From positions 930,001 to 994,000 of the forward strand of contig CAWBYD010000006.1 of NCBI GenBank assembly GCA_963792915.1: 64,000 bases of DNA, given 5' to 3'. Position 1 is the first letter of the stretch, and every line of letters starts with the position of its first letter. Below the pieces are notes generated by a model. It did no database searches. It worked only from the letters and a program-made list of their open reading frames with translations, and was not told the origin of the DNA. Source of the stretch: Solirubrobacter sp963792915. GTDB lineage: Bacteria > Actinomycetota > Thermoleophilia > Solirubrobacterales > Solirubrobacteraceae. A program made the position numbers and the translations under genes. Of this stretch, positions 27,705-36,293 are shown piece by piece.

Positions 27705-30700
27705 GCCCGCCCGTCTTCACGCGCGAGCAGCGCGCCGCGATCGAGTCCCGCGCGGGCTCGTCGCTGCTCGCCGCCAACGCCGGCTCGGGCAAGACGGCGG
27801 TGATGGTCGAGCGGATCGCCGCGGCCGTGCGCGAGGACGGCGTGCCGGTCAGCGCCATCCTCGCGCTGACGTTCACCGAGAAGGCGGCGGGCGAGCTGGC
27901 CGAGCGGCTCAAGCGCCGGCTCGCCGAGCTCGGCGAGAGCGAGGCGGCGCGCGCCGTCGACTCGGCCTGGATCGGCACGATCCATGGCTTCTGCGCGCGG
28001 CTGCTGCGCGCGCAGCCACTCGCGGCGGGCCTGGACCCGCGCTTCGAGGTGCTCGACGAAGCCGCGGCCGGGCGGCTCGCCGAGGCCGCGTACGAGCGCG
28101 CGTTCGAGGCGTGGGGGAGCGGCGAGTCGCGCGCGGCGGCGGCGGGTGGCGGCGAGTCGCGGCGTGAGCGCGCGGCGGCGGCGATCGACCTCGCCGCGTC
28201 TTACGGGCCCGCGCTGCGCGACCTGATCCTCGGCGTGTACGCGACCCTGCGCGCCCGGGGCGACGCGCACCCGCGCCTGCGCATCCCGTCCGCACGCGCG
28301 GCGCCGGACCCCGCGGCGTTCGAGGCGGCACGCGCCGCCGCGCAGCGCGACCTGGCGAGCGCCGGCGACGGCGTGCGCGTGGCGGCGGCGCGGCTGGCGC
28401 TGGAGACCGAGCTGCCGGACGGCGTGCCGTGGCCCGGCGCGCTCGACCCGGCCGAGCTCAAGGGCGGCGCCAAGGCGCTCGCCAGCGAGGCGTGCGAGGC
28501 CTATCGAGCGGCCTGGGCGGCGTACCGCGCGGGCTGCGCCGAGTACCACGCGCGTGACGCGGTGCGCGGACTCGACGCGCTGCTGGATCGCTTCGGCGCC
28601 GAGTACGCGCACGCGAAGGCGGCCCGCGCGGCCGTCGACTTCGAGGACCTCGAGCTGCGCACGCGCGACGCGCTGGCGGTCCCGCATCGCTGGGCCGAGC
28701 GGTTCACGCTGATCATGATCGACGAGTTCCAGGACACCAACGCCGTCCAGCTCGGCATCCTCGAGGCGCTGGAGCGCGACAACCTGTTCGCGGTCGGCGA
28801 CGAGTTCCAGTCGATCTACCGCTTCCGCCACGCCGACGTCGGCATCTTCCGCGCCCGCGCCGCCACGCTCGGCGCCGAGCGCGTGCGCACGCTGGCGGTC
28901 AACTTCCGCTCGCGAGAGGAACTGCTCGACGTGCTCAACGCGACGTTCGCGCCCGAGCTCGGCGAGCGCTTCACGCCGCTGCGCGCCGGCCGGCGCCCCG
29001 AGGGGCCGGGCGGGGAATTGCGGCTGTTCGAGCTCGCGCCGAGCGGCGAGCCGCCGGTCGAGTTCCTGATCACCGACACCCAGGGCTGGGACGACGTCGA
29101 GCTCGGGCTCGAGGCGGGCGGCGACCAGCCGTGGCGGCGCGCCGAGGCGCGGTTGCTCGCGCACCGGCTGCGCGCGGAGGTCGACGCGGGCCGCCGCCCG
29201 GGCGAGGTCGTCGTGCTCGTGCGGGCGACGTCCTCGCTGCGGCTGCTCGAGGAGGCGCTCGAGGCCCAGGGTCTGCCGACCTACGTCGTCGGCGGCCGCG
29301 GCTACTGGTCGCAGGAGCAGGTCCGCGACGGCCTGGCCTGGCTGCGCGCGCTCGCGAACCCGCACGACGAGGAGGCGCTGCTGACCGTGCTCGCCTCGCC
29401 GTTCTGCGGCGCCACGAGCGACGACCTCGTGCTGCTCGCGCAGGCCGGTCGCGACCACCGCGGGCTCTGGCCCGCCCTGCAAGGGGTGGCCGGCGAGGGC
29501 GAGGCGGGCGTGGGCGGCGGCGGCGGGGCGTCGCTCCCCTCGCGCGAGCGCATCGCCTCCGTCGCGCGGCTGCTCGCGCGCGAGCGCGACCGTGCCGAGC
29601 GCGCGCCCCTCGAGGTGCTGCTCGAGCGCGCGATCGTCGCGACCGGCTACGACCTTATGGTGCTCGCGCGTCCGGGCGGCGACCGCCGGCTCGCGAACCT
29701 GCGCAAGCTGATGCGCCTGGCGCGCGAGTTCGAGCGCGCGGAGGGCCGCGACCTGCGCGGCTTCCTGGCCGACGCCGCCGCGCGCGACCTGGCGGAAGCG
29801 CGCGAGGGCGAGGCGGCGCTCGAGTCCGACGGCCTGGACGCCGTGCGGCTGATGACGATCCACCGCGCCAAGGGGCTCGAGTTCCCGGTCGTCTGCGTCG
29901 CCGACCTCGGCCGCGCCGCCGGCGGCCGCCGCGCGCCGCTGCTCGTCGGCGCCGACGGCACCGCGGGCCTGCGCCTCGCTCCGCTGGGCGGCGGCGACAC
30001 CGTTCCCACCGAGGCGTGGGAGCGGCTGGCCGCGGCGGAGGCGGCGGCCGACGCCGAGGAGGAGCGGCGGCTGTTCTACGTGGCGCTGACCCGCGCCCGC
30101 GAGCTGCTGATCCTCTCCGGCGGGACCGACACGTCGAAGTGGCCGGGCGCGCGCCCCGGCGGCCCGCCGATCGAGTGGATCGCGCCCGCGGTGCTCGGCG
30201 ACCCGGTGACCGCGCTCGCCCGCGCCGCCGCCGCCGCGCCGCGCGCGGATGGGGCGCCCGGTAGGCGTGCGGGCGAGAGGCCGGGCGCCGCGGCGCCGCT
30301 GGCGGCTAGGGCGCCCGGTAGGCGTGCGGGCGAGAGGCCGGGCGCCGCGGCGCCGCCGGTCGCGCTCGTCGAGCGCGAGTGGGGCGGGCGGGCCGCGCGC
30401 GTCGCGTGCCGGCTCAACACGCCCGCGACGCTGCCGGGCGAGGCTCTGCGCTCGCGCGCGCCGGCCCGCGCTGCGTCCTCGACGGCGCTGCCCGCCGTGC
30501 CGGCGTCGGTCCCCGCGGCGCCCGTGCGCGCGCGCCCGGCGCCGCAGCGGCTGTCGTTCACGCAGCTCTCGGACTACGGCCGCTGCGGCTACCGCTTCTA
30601 TCTGACGCGGGTCCTGCGGCTCCCGCGCGCCGCCCCGCCCGTGCCGGCGGAGGGAGAGGCCGCGCCGGCCGGGCTCGATCCGCTCGAGCGCGGCTCGCTC

Positions 30701-31363
30701 GTGCACCGCGCGCTCGAGGAGCTCGACTTCGCGAACCCCGCCGTACCCGACGCCGAGACGCTGCGCGGCTACGGCGTGGAGCTGAGCGACGACGACATCG
30801 CCGACATCCGCGACCTCGTCGCCCGCTTCGCGGCCTCGCCGCTGTGCGCCCGTCTCGCCGCCTCGCCGCGCACACGCAAGGAGGCCGGGTTCTCGTTCGC
30901 ACTGGAGCCGGACGGCTCGGGGCCGCTGGTGTCCGGCTTCGTCGACGTGCTGGCCAGCGAGCGCGACGGCACCATGCTCGTGGTCGACTACAAATCGCAC
31001 CGGCTCACCGAGGAGACCGACGCCGACGAGCTGATCGAGCGCGACTACGCGACGCAGCGGCTGGTCTACGCGCTCGCCGTGCTGCGGGCGGGCGCGCCGA
31101 GCGTCGAAGTCGCCCACTGCCTGCTCGAGCGTCCCGACGCTCCCGTCTCCGTGACCTACACGCAGGCGCAGGCGCCCGACCTTGCGGCGGCCCTGAGCCG
31201 GCTCGCCCGCGGCGTACTGGCGCACGAGTATCCGGTGACGCAGCCGCCCGCACCGCGAGCTGTGCGGCGACTGCCCCGGCCGCGCCGCGCTCTGCTCGTG
31301 GCCGGAGAGCGAGACGCTCAGGCCTGCGCCGGCTCCTTCACCGGCAGCACCGGCCCGTCGTAG
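27701..31363 (+). CDS. AddA-like UvrD helicase-nuclease; C-terminus probably frameshifted
   Basis: 1220 residues as read, GTG start overlapping the addB stop. SF1 helicase motifs: Walker A NAGSGKTAVMVERI, Ia LTFTEKAAGEL, II MIDEFQDTN, III VGDEFQSIYRFRHAD, IV NFRSREELL, V MTIHRAKGLEFPVV, VI YVALTRARELL. The nuclease domain has a Cys in YGRCGYRFYL, HRALEE and VVDYKSHRL. After YPVTQPP (about 31249) homology seems to continue one base out of frame as HRELCGDCPGRAALC, supplying the three missing Cys of a Fe-S cluster; the extra base would be in the CCC run at 31247-31249. The printed stop at 31363 is therefore doubtful. The protein unwinds and degrades DNA ends together with the preceding subunit. 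Confidence 0.85.
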   Translation: MSPPVFTREQRAAIESRAGSSLLAANAGSGKTAVMVERIAAAVREDGVPVSAILALTFTEKAAGELAERLKRRLAELGESEAARAVDSAWIGTIHGFCARLLRAQPLAAGLDPRFEVLDEAAAGRLAEAAYERAFEAWGSGESRAAAAGGGESRRERAAAAIDLAASYGPALRDLILGVYATLRARGDAHPRLRIPSARAAPDPAAFEAARAAAQRDLASAGDGVRVAAARLALETELPDGVPWPGALDPAELKGGAKALASEACEAYRAAWAAYRAGCAEYHARDAVRGLDALLDRFGAEYAHAKAARAAVDFEDLELRTRDALAVPHRWAERFTLIMIDEFQDTNAVQLGILEALERDNLFAVGDEFQSIYRFRHADVGIFRARAATLGAERVRTLAVNFRSREELLDVLNATFAPELGERFTPLRAGRRPEGPGGELRLFELAPSGEPPVEFLITDTQGWDDVELGLEAGGDQPWRRAEARLLAHRLRAEVDAGRRPGEVVVLVRATSSLRLLEEALEAQGLPTYVVGGRGYWSQEQVRDGLAWLRALANPHDEEALLTVLASPFCGATSDDLVLLAQAGRDHRGLWPALQGVAGEGEAGVGGGGGASLPSRERIASVARLLARERDRAERAPLEVLLERAIVATGYDLMVLARPGGDRRLANLRKLMRLAREFERAEGRDLRGFLADAAARDLAEAREGEAALESDGLDAVRLMTIHRAKGLEFPVVCVADLGRAAGGRRAPLLVGADGTAGLRLAPLGGGDTVPTEAWERLAAAEAAADAEEERRLFYVALTRARELLILSGGTDTSKWPGARPGGPPIEWIAPAVLGDPVTALARAAAAAPRADGAPGRRAGERPGAAAPLAARAPGRRAGERPGAAAPPVALVEREWGGRAARVACRLNTPATLPGEALRSRAPARAASSTALPAVPASVPAAPVRARPAPQRLSFTQLSDYGRCGYRFYLTRVLRLPRAAPPVPAEGEAAPAGLDPLERGSLVHRALEELDFANPAVPDAETLRGYGVELSDDDIADIRDLVARFAASPLCARLAASPRTRKEAGFSFALEPDGSGPLVSGFVDVLASERDGTMLVVDYKSHRLTEETDADELIERDYATQRLVYALAVLRAGAPSVEVAHCLLERPDAPVSVTYTQAQAPDLAAALSRLARGVLAHEYPVTQPPAPRAVRRLPRPRRALLVAGERDAQACAGSFTGSTGPS
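30252..30356. repeat. In-frame 57-base duplication inside the AddA-like gene
   Basis: 48 identical bases at 30252-30299 and 30309-30356, period 57, so 19 codons are repeated (APGRRAGERPGAAAP twice). It lies in the Ala/Pro/Arg-rich linker between helicase and nuclease domains, where length change should be tolerated. Confidence 0.85.
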
Positions 31364-32226
31364 TCCGCCGGAAGGTGCTTGGAGCGCCGCAGGTCCACCA
31401 CGGCGTTGAGCTCGGCGCCGAACAGCAGCGCGACGTTCGTGACCCACAGCCACACGAGCAGGATCACGGCGCCCGCGAACGCGCCGTACGTCGCCGAATA
31501 GGACGAGAAGTTCGACACGTAGACGAAGAACAGCGCCGAGACGACGATCCACAGCGCCACACCGGTCACCGCCCCGGGCGTGATCCAGCGGAAGTGGCGC
31601 ACCTCCACGTTGGGCGATGCGTAGAAGACGATCGCGTAGATCAGCATCGCCACCACGAGCGCCGCCGGCCAGCGCGCGAGCCGCCAGATCTCGGCGCCGG
31701 TGTCCCCGAGCCCGATCCTGCCCAGCACGTCCGAGGCCAGCCCGCCGCCCAGGAACACGAGCACGAAGGTCAGCAGCCCGAGCGCCATCACGAGCAGCGT
31801 CCAGGCGAGGTCGGACACCTTGTGGCGCACGAACCCGCGGCCCTCCTCGACGCGGAAGATCTTGTTGAGCGCGCGGCCCGCGGCGCCGAACGCGCCCGAG
31901 GCGCCGTTGAGCGCCGTCGCGAGGCCGACCACCATCGCCACGGCCGCGGTGCCGCGCTGCTCCTGCGCCGACTTGAGCGCGCTGGTCACGGAGTTCACGG
32001 TGTCCGGCGGCGCGCCCGCGTCGCGCAGGTAGTGCGCGGCGTGGTCGATCAGCCCCTGCTGGCCGAACACGCCCAACACGGCGGCGCAGAACAGCAGGGC
32101 CGGGAACAGCGAGAGCAGCGAGTAGTACGTCAGCGCCGCCGCGTTGTCGGTCACCTGATCGCGCCGGAAGCGGGCGAAGGCGTCCTTGAAGTCGCGCGCC
32201 GCGATGGCCGGGCCGACGCGCGCCAC
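31318..32226 (-). CDS. YihY/BrkB-family membrane protein
   Basis: 302 residues from a GTG at 32226; codons further upstream in this frame are not protein-like. Six hydrophobic segments, with family hallmarks NAAALTYYSLLSLFPALL near residue 30, FGAAGRALNKIF in the middle, PNVEVRHFRWITPGA and YGAFAGAVILLVWLWVTN toward the end. These proteins were once called RNase BN but are membrane proteins of uncertain, possibly transport or envelope, function. The last about 45 bases overlap the end of the AddA-like gene. Confidence 0.88.
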   Translation of the reverse strand: MARVGPAIAARDFKDAFARFRRDQVTDNAAALTYYSLLSLFPALLFCAAVLGVFGQQGLIDHAAHYLRDAGAPPDTVNSVTSALKSAQEQRGTAAVAMVVGLATALNGASGAFGAAGRALNKIFRVEEGRGFVRHKVSDLAWTLLVMALGLLTFVLVFLGGGLASDVLGRIGLGDTGAEIWRLARWPAALVVAMLIYAIVFYASPNVEVRHFRWITPGAVTGVALWIVVSALFFVYVSNFSSYSATYGAFAGAVILLVWLWVTNVALLFGAELNAVVDLRRSKHLPADYDGPVLPVKEPAQA

Positions 32227-32249
32227 GGCCCCATTGCCGGGTGCGCCGC

Positions 32250-32423
32250 TCAGTATCCGCGCCTTCCGCCCCAGCGGTTGCCGAAGCCGTAGCCGCCGGT
32301 CGGGATGCCGGCGAGCAGGACGAGGATGGCGGCGACGATCCCGACGATCGCCGGGAGCCCGAGCAGACCGCACAGCCACCACACCAGCGCCGCCACCACG
32401 ACGGCGATCAGAATCCCGATCAC
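32250..32423 (-). CDS. Small two-helix membrane protein
   Basis: 57 residues from a GTG at 32423 with AAGGGG about 9 bases upstream. Nearly the whole length is hydrophobic: a helix ILIAVVVAALVWWLCGLL, a second helix PAIVGIVAAILVLLAG, and a Gly/Arg tail (GGYGFGNRWGGRRGY). It lies 23 bases upstream of the YihY gene on the same strand, so probably co-transcribed. Similar small hydrophobic proteins are frequent in actinobacteria and lack known function. Confidence 0.65.
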   Translation of the reverse strand: MIGILIAVVVAALVWWLCGLLGLPAIVGIVAAILVLLAGIPTGGYGFGNRWGGRRGY

Positions 32424-32606
32424 GATTGAAAACCCCTTCTCCGAAGTTGGAACGGTATTCCCATCCTGCCCAGCCCATCGCTTTGTCAGTCCAGCGACAG
32501 CGACCTGTCAGTCGCCATTGACGCCGCGCGCGCAGCGTCCGACGCCGCCGAGGCGGCCCGCGCGGCGCCGCTGAACGCCACGACGAAAGGCGTCAGCGCC
32601 GACGTC

Positions 32607-33239
32607 GTGACCGAGGCCGACCGCGCCGCGGAGGCCGCCGCGGTGAAGGTGCTGCGAGCGCGCGCGCCGCACGACGGCCTGCTCGGCGAGGAGGGGACCG
32701 AGCGTCCGGGAGCCCGCCGCTGGGTGATCGACGGCGTCGACGGCACGGTGCACTTCGCGGGCCGGCTGACCGGCGGCTGGTGCAGCGCCGTCGCGCTCGA
32801 GGACGCGCACGGGCCGCTCGTCGCCGCGGTCGTCGATCGCGCGGGCCGGGAGCTGCACGCGGCTGCGCGCGGGCGCGGCGCGACGGTCAACGGAGCGCCG
32901 GTGCGGCGGTTAGAAACCCGACCGCTGGCGCGGGCCCACGTCGCCACGTTCCTGCGCCAGGACCGCCTCGTCAAGCCCGGCGTCCGCGACACCGCGCACC
33001 GGCTGCTCGACGCCGCCGGGCTGATCCGCCACGCCGGCCCCGGCAGCCTCGAGCTGGCGTGGGTCGCCGCCGGCCGGCTCGACGCGTGGATCCAACCGGA
33101 GGTCGATCCGTGGGACTGGATTCCCGGCGCCCTGCTGGTCACCGAGGCCGGGGGCGAGGCGCGCGTGGTTCAGGTCGCGACGCGCTGGCACCTCGCCGGG
33201 CCGCCGGCGCTGCTCGACGAACTGGAGGCGCTCCTCTAG
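32607..33239 (+). CDS. Inositol monophosphatase-like phosphatase
   Basis: 210 residues from GTG 32607, the first standard start codon. The IMPase/FBPase-fold motifs are visible: VTEADRAAE, LLGEEG, WVIDGVDGTVHF (usual form WVIDP-DGT-NF, with Pro replaced by Gly) and WDWIPGALLVTEAGG near the end. The metal ligands Glu, Asp, Asp and the C-terminal Asp are present, so it should be an Mg-dependent phosphatase of sugar or inositol phosphates. Family members normally have about 35 more N-terminal residues; matching sequence (SVAIDAARAASDAAEAAR, ADVVTEAD) continues in frame upstream to about 32505 without ATG/GTG/TTG, so a CTG/ATT start or a sequence error is likely. Confidence 0.75.
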   Translation: MTEADRAAEAAAVKVLRARAPHDGLLGEEGTERPGARRWVIDGVDGTVHFAGRLTGGWCSAVALEDAHGPLVAAVVDRAGRELHAAARGRGATVNGAPVRRLETRPLARAHVATFLRQDRLVKPGVRDTAHRLLDAAGLIRHAGPGSLELAWVAAGRLDAWIQPEVDPWDWIPGALLVTEAGGEARVVQVATRWHLAGPPALLDELEALL

Positions 33240-33249
33240 TGTCGGGACA

Positions 33250-33864
33250 CTAGCGCGGCGGCAGCAGCGCGTGGCCGTCCAGCACGGCCTGGGCCACGTC
33301 CAGCACCCGCCGCCGGCTGGAGCGCGCGTGGTCGCGCAGGCGCTCGAACGCCTCGCGGTCGCCGATCCCGTGGCGCTCCATGACGATGCCCTTGGCGCGC
33401 TCGATGATCGCCCGGCGCTCCAGCGCCGACTCGAGCTGGGCGACCTTCTCGGTCAGCCGCGCCTCCTCGCGGTAGCGGCGCACCGCGACCTCGATCGCCG
33501 CCTGCACATCCTCCGGCGTCCAGGAGTCCACATAGCCGGCGATCCCCATGTCGGCCGCCTTGGCGACCGTGGACGGGTCCTCGGCCGCGCGCACGGTGAC
33601 GAGCACCGGGCCGGAGGCGTACTCGACCGTCTCGGAGATCAGCGCGAGCCCATGCGCGTCGTTGCCGTCGAGCACGACGAACGCGAGGTCGGGCTCTTCG
33701 CGCGCGATCAGTTCCACCGCTTCGCGCACGGAGACCGCGAACGGCGTCACGTCGTGGCCGAGCGCGTCCAGCACATCGCCGAGCCGCCGCAGATCCTCTT
33801 CGCGCTCGTTGGCGAGCAGGATGCGCAGGTTGAGCTCTCCGGTCGTTCCTGTCGTGTTGGTCAT
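33250..33864 (-). CDS. ANTAR-domain response regulator
   Basis: 204 residues. Receiver-like domain (about 12-130): the phosphorylatable position appears as VVLDGNDAHG, so an Asp is present but the pattern is atypical. A helical linker follows, then an ANTAR RNA-binding domain at about 148-200 (LESALERRAIIERAKGIVM ... AFERLRDHARSSRRRVLDVA). ANTAR proteins usually prevent transcription termination by binding paired hexaloop RNA hairpins. The hub position next to a sigma gene suggests stress signalling; targets unknown. Convergent to the phosphatase gene with a 10-base gap, and divergent from the sigma gene. Confidence 0.88.
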   Translation of the reverse strand: MTNTTGTTGELNLRILLANEREEDLRRLGDVLDALGHDVTPFAVSVREAVELIAREEPDLAFVVLDGNDAHGLALISETVEYASGPVLVTVRAAEDPSTVAKAADMGIAGYVDSWTPEDVQAAIEVAVRRYREEARLTEKVAQLESALERRAIIERAKGIVMERHGIGDREAFERLRDHARSSRRRVLDVAQAVLDGHALLPPR

Positions 33865-33964
33865 CCTTGCGACCCTCTACACTTTCGATCCCCGGCCCAG
33901 ACTCCCGCCGGTGGCATCGTTGTGCGCCCCACACCCCGGCGCCCGATTCCTGAGACTGGGACCG

Positions 33965-34777
33965 TTGGAGCACGTAGATCGTTCCGTCGGGGATACCGCG
34001 CCCCGAGCATACTCAGCAGATCCCGACAACCGGGTCGCGCGCGCACGCGCCGACCGCCGGCTGCTGGAGCGCGCCCACCAGGGCGACGCCGCTGCGCGCG
34101 CAGCGCTCGTGGAGCGCTTCCTTCCGCTTGCGCGCCAGCTCGCGCGCCGCTACCAGCGCGGCGGCGAGCACCTGGACGACCTCGTCCAGGTCGCCTCGCT
34201 TGGCCTGCTGAAGGCGATCGATCGCTTCGATCCCACGCGCGAGACGGCGTTCTCGAGCTTCGCCGTCCCGACCATCCTCGGCGAGCTCAAGCGTCACTTT
34301 CGAGACAAAGGCTGGTCGGTACGCGTCCCGCGCGACCTGCAGGAGCTCGCGCTCAAGCTCGACGGCGTGGGGGAGGAGCTGGCGCGCGAGCTGGGGCGCA
34401 CGGCGACACCCCACGAGCTGGCGGAGCGGACCGGCTCGACGCTCGAGCAGGTGCTGGAGGCGCGCGAGGCGGCGGGCGCCTACCGCGCGGTGTCGCTCGA
34501 CCGCCCGCGCGATGAGGACGACGAGAGCGACCCGATCGGCGTCGCGGTCGGCATCGAGGACCCCGGCTTCCGGGTCGCCGAGGACGCGGCGACCGTCGAG
34601 CGCCTGATGCGCGTGCTCAGCGATCGCGAGCGCGAGGTGCTGCGTCTCCGCTTCGCCGAGGACCTCACGCAGGCCGAGATCGGCGAGCGCGTCGGCGTCT
34701 CGCAGATGCACGTCTCGCGGCTCATCCGCCAGGCGGTGCACCGGCTCCAGGAGGCCGCCGGGGAGTCACCCGGGTAG
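33965..34777 (+). CDS. RNA polymerase sigma factor, SigB/SigF/SigG family (copy 1)
   Basis: 270 residues from a TTG at 33965; no ATG or GTG lies near the expected N-terminus. Region 2 with DDLVQVASLGLLKAIDRFDP and FSSFAVPTILGELKRHFRD, region 3 (VPRDLQELALKL), and region 4 with LTQAEIGERVGVSQMHVSRL. No extended N-terminal region 1, so a 70-family group 3 factor of the general-stress/sporulation type. Such sigma factors are held by GHKL anti-sigma proteins and released by STAS antagonists, many of which are encoded in the next 17 kb. Divergent from the ANTAR gene. Confidence 0.92.
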   Translation: MEHVDRSVGDTAPRAYSADPDNRVARARADRRLLERAHQGDAAARAALVERFLPLARQLARRYQRGGEHLDDLVQVASLGLLKAIDRFDPTRETAFSSFAVPTILGELKRHFRDKGWSVRVPRDLQELALKLDGVGEELARELGRTATPHELAERTGSTLEQVLEAREAAGAYRAVSLDRPRDEDDESDPIGVAVGIEDPGFRVAEDAATVERLMRVLSDREREVLRLRFAEDLTQAEIGERVGVSQMHVSRLIRQAVHRLQEAAGESPG

Positions 34778-34787
34778 GCTCCCGCGA

Positions 34788-35105
34788 ATGGAGCACTGGG
34801 ACCTGCGCGCGCTGGAGGTCGAGCCGCACCACCCGAGGATCCTGCACTCAGCCCGTGGCGAGGCGCGGTCGATCCTGATCTCCCTGTCGGCGGGGGAGGA
34901 GCTGCAGGAGCACCAGGTCCACGAGCGCGCGTACGTGGTGGTGATCGACGGCGACGTGGACCTCGGCGGCGCCACCGGCGGTCCGGGGACGGCGGCGGTG
35001 TTCGATCCCGGCGAGCGCCATACAGCGCGGGCCCTCAGCGACTCGCGCCTGCTGATCGTGCTCGCACCCTGGCCTGGCGAGGGTCATCCCGGCGCGCGCG
35101 ACTAA
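34788..35105 (+). CDS. Small cupin-domain protein
   Basis: 105 residues. A single cupin barrel: LSAGEELQEHQVHERAYVVVIDGDVDL fits the first metal-binding motif (two His and a Glu), and the second motif is FDPGERHTARAL. Probably binds a metal and a small ligand; the substrate cannot be told. Starts 10 bases after the sigma gene, so likely co-transcribed with it and possibly a regulatory sensor. Confidence 0.82.
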   Translation: MEHWDLRALEVEPHHPRILHSARGEARSILISLSAGEELQEHQVHERAYVVVIDGDVDLGGATGGPGTAAVFDPGERHTARALSDSRLLIVLAPWPGEGHPGARD

Positions 35106-35138
35106 GATCGGTGCGTCGGACTCAAGAAGGGGAGAGCA

Positions 35139-36293
35139 GTGGCTGAGATCACGTTCCAGAACGTGTGGAAGCGCTATCCGGACGGCTTCGAGGCCGTCAA
35201 GGACATGAGCCTCGAGGTCGGCGACGGCGAGTTCATGATCCTCGTGGGTCCGTCGGGGTGCGGGAAGTCGACGGCGCTGCGGATGGTGGCGGGGCTCGAG
35301 GACATCACGCAGGGTGAGCTGGTGATCGGGGGCGAGCGGGTGAACGAGCTCGCGCCGCGCGATCGCGACATCGCGATGGTGTTCCAGAACTACGCGCTGT
35401 ATCCGCATATGACGGTGCGCGAGAACATGGGGTTCGCGCTCAAGCTGTCCAAGACGGCCAAGCAGGAGATCGAGCGCAAGGTCATCGAGGCGGCGGAGAT
35501 CCTCGATCTGACCGACCACCTGGATCGCAAGCCGGCGAACCTGTCGGGCGGGCAGCGTCAGCGGGTGGCGATGGGGCGCGCGATCGTGCGCGATCCGAAG
35601 GCGTTCCTGATGGACGAGCCGCTGTCGAACCTCGATGCCAAGTTGCGGGTGCAGATGCGCACGCAGGTGGCGCGGATCCAGCAGCGGCTGGGGACGACGA
35701 TGCTCTATGTGACGCACGATCAGACCGAGGCGATGACGCTCGGCGATCGGGTCGCGGTGATGCGGGCGGGGATCGTGCAGCAGGTCGATACGCCCAAGAC
35801 GCTTTACGAGCGCCCGGACAACCTGTTCGTGGCCGGCTTCATCGGCTCCCCGGCGATGAACTTCGTCGCGGCGCGGCTGGAGGAGGACAAGCTGCGGCTG
35901 CCGTTCGGCGACGCGCCGATCCCCAAGGGCGTGACGTCCACCAAGCGCGACGTGATCGCGGGCATCCGTCCCGAGCACTTCGAGGACGCGCGCGTCGAGG
36001 GCGACCAGCCGGACCGGCTGCGCTTCACGACCACGCTCGACGTCGTCGAGTCGATGGGCTCGGAGCTCTACGCGTACTTCGACGTCAAGGGCGCCGCCGA
36101 CGTACGCTCCGAGCTGCTCGACGAGCTCGCGGCCGACGCGGGCATGGACGACGTGCCCGGTGGCGCCGAGAGCGCCGTGGTGGCGCGCCTGGACGCCGCG
36201 AGCACGGCCGCCGCGGGTCGCGATCTCGAGCTGTCGCTGGACACCACGCAGATCAAGCTGTTCGACCCGGACGGGGGCCGCGCGCTGCGCTAG
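35139..36293 (+). CDS. ABC transporter ATP-binding protein, UgpC/MsmX type
   Basis: 384 residues, GTG start with GGGGAGAG site. Walker A GPSGCGKST (residues 37-45), Q loop FQNYALYPHMTV, signature LSGGQRQRV, Walker B FLMDEPLSNLD, switch His in TLYVTHDQTEAM-like TMLYVTHDQ, then a C-terminal TOBE/MalK-type regulatory domain (about 240-384). This class energises carbohydrate importers. No permease or binding protein is nearby, so it may serve several importers as MsmX/MsiK do. The central part (about 35240-35815) uses more GGG/CGG/GTG codons than the ends. The stop overlaps the convergent ParB-like gene. Confidence 0.93.
   Translation: MAEITFQNVWKRYPDGFEAVKDMSLEVGDGEFMILVGPSGCGKSTALRMVAGLEDITQGELVIGGERVNELAPRDRDIAMVFQNYALYPHMTVRENMGFALKLSKTAKQEIERKVIEAAEILDLTDHLDRKPANLSGGQRQRVAMGRAIVRDPKAFLMDEPLSNLDAKLRVQMRTQVARIQQRLGTTMLYVTHDQTEAMTLGDRVAVMRAGIVQQVDTPKTLYERPDNLFVAGFIGSPAMNFVAARLEEDKLRLPFGDAPIPKGVTSTKRDVIAGIRPEHFEDARVEGDQPDRLRFTTTLDVVESMGSELYAYFDVKGAADVRSELLDELAADAGMDDVPGGAESAVVARLDAASTAAAGRDLELSLDTTQIKLFDPDGGRALR

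Noticed and set aside
27539..31552. A 1337-codon open frame on the minus strand opposite the AddA-like gene
   Set aside because: It is a GC-skew shadow: composition is Arg/Gly/Ala/His without any domain, while the plus strand carries all helicase motifs.
32607..33239. 3'(2'),5'-bisphosphate nucleotidase (CysQ) as the product
   Set aside because: Possible within the same fold, but nothing in the short visible motifs favours it over a general inositol-phosphatase-like call.
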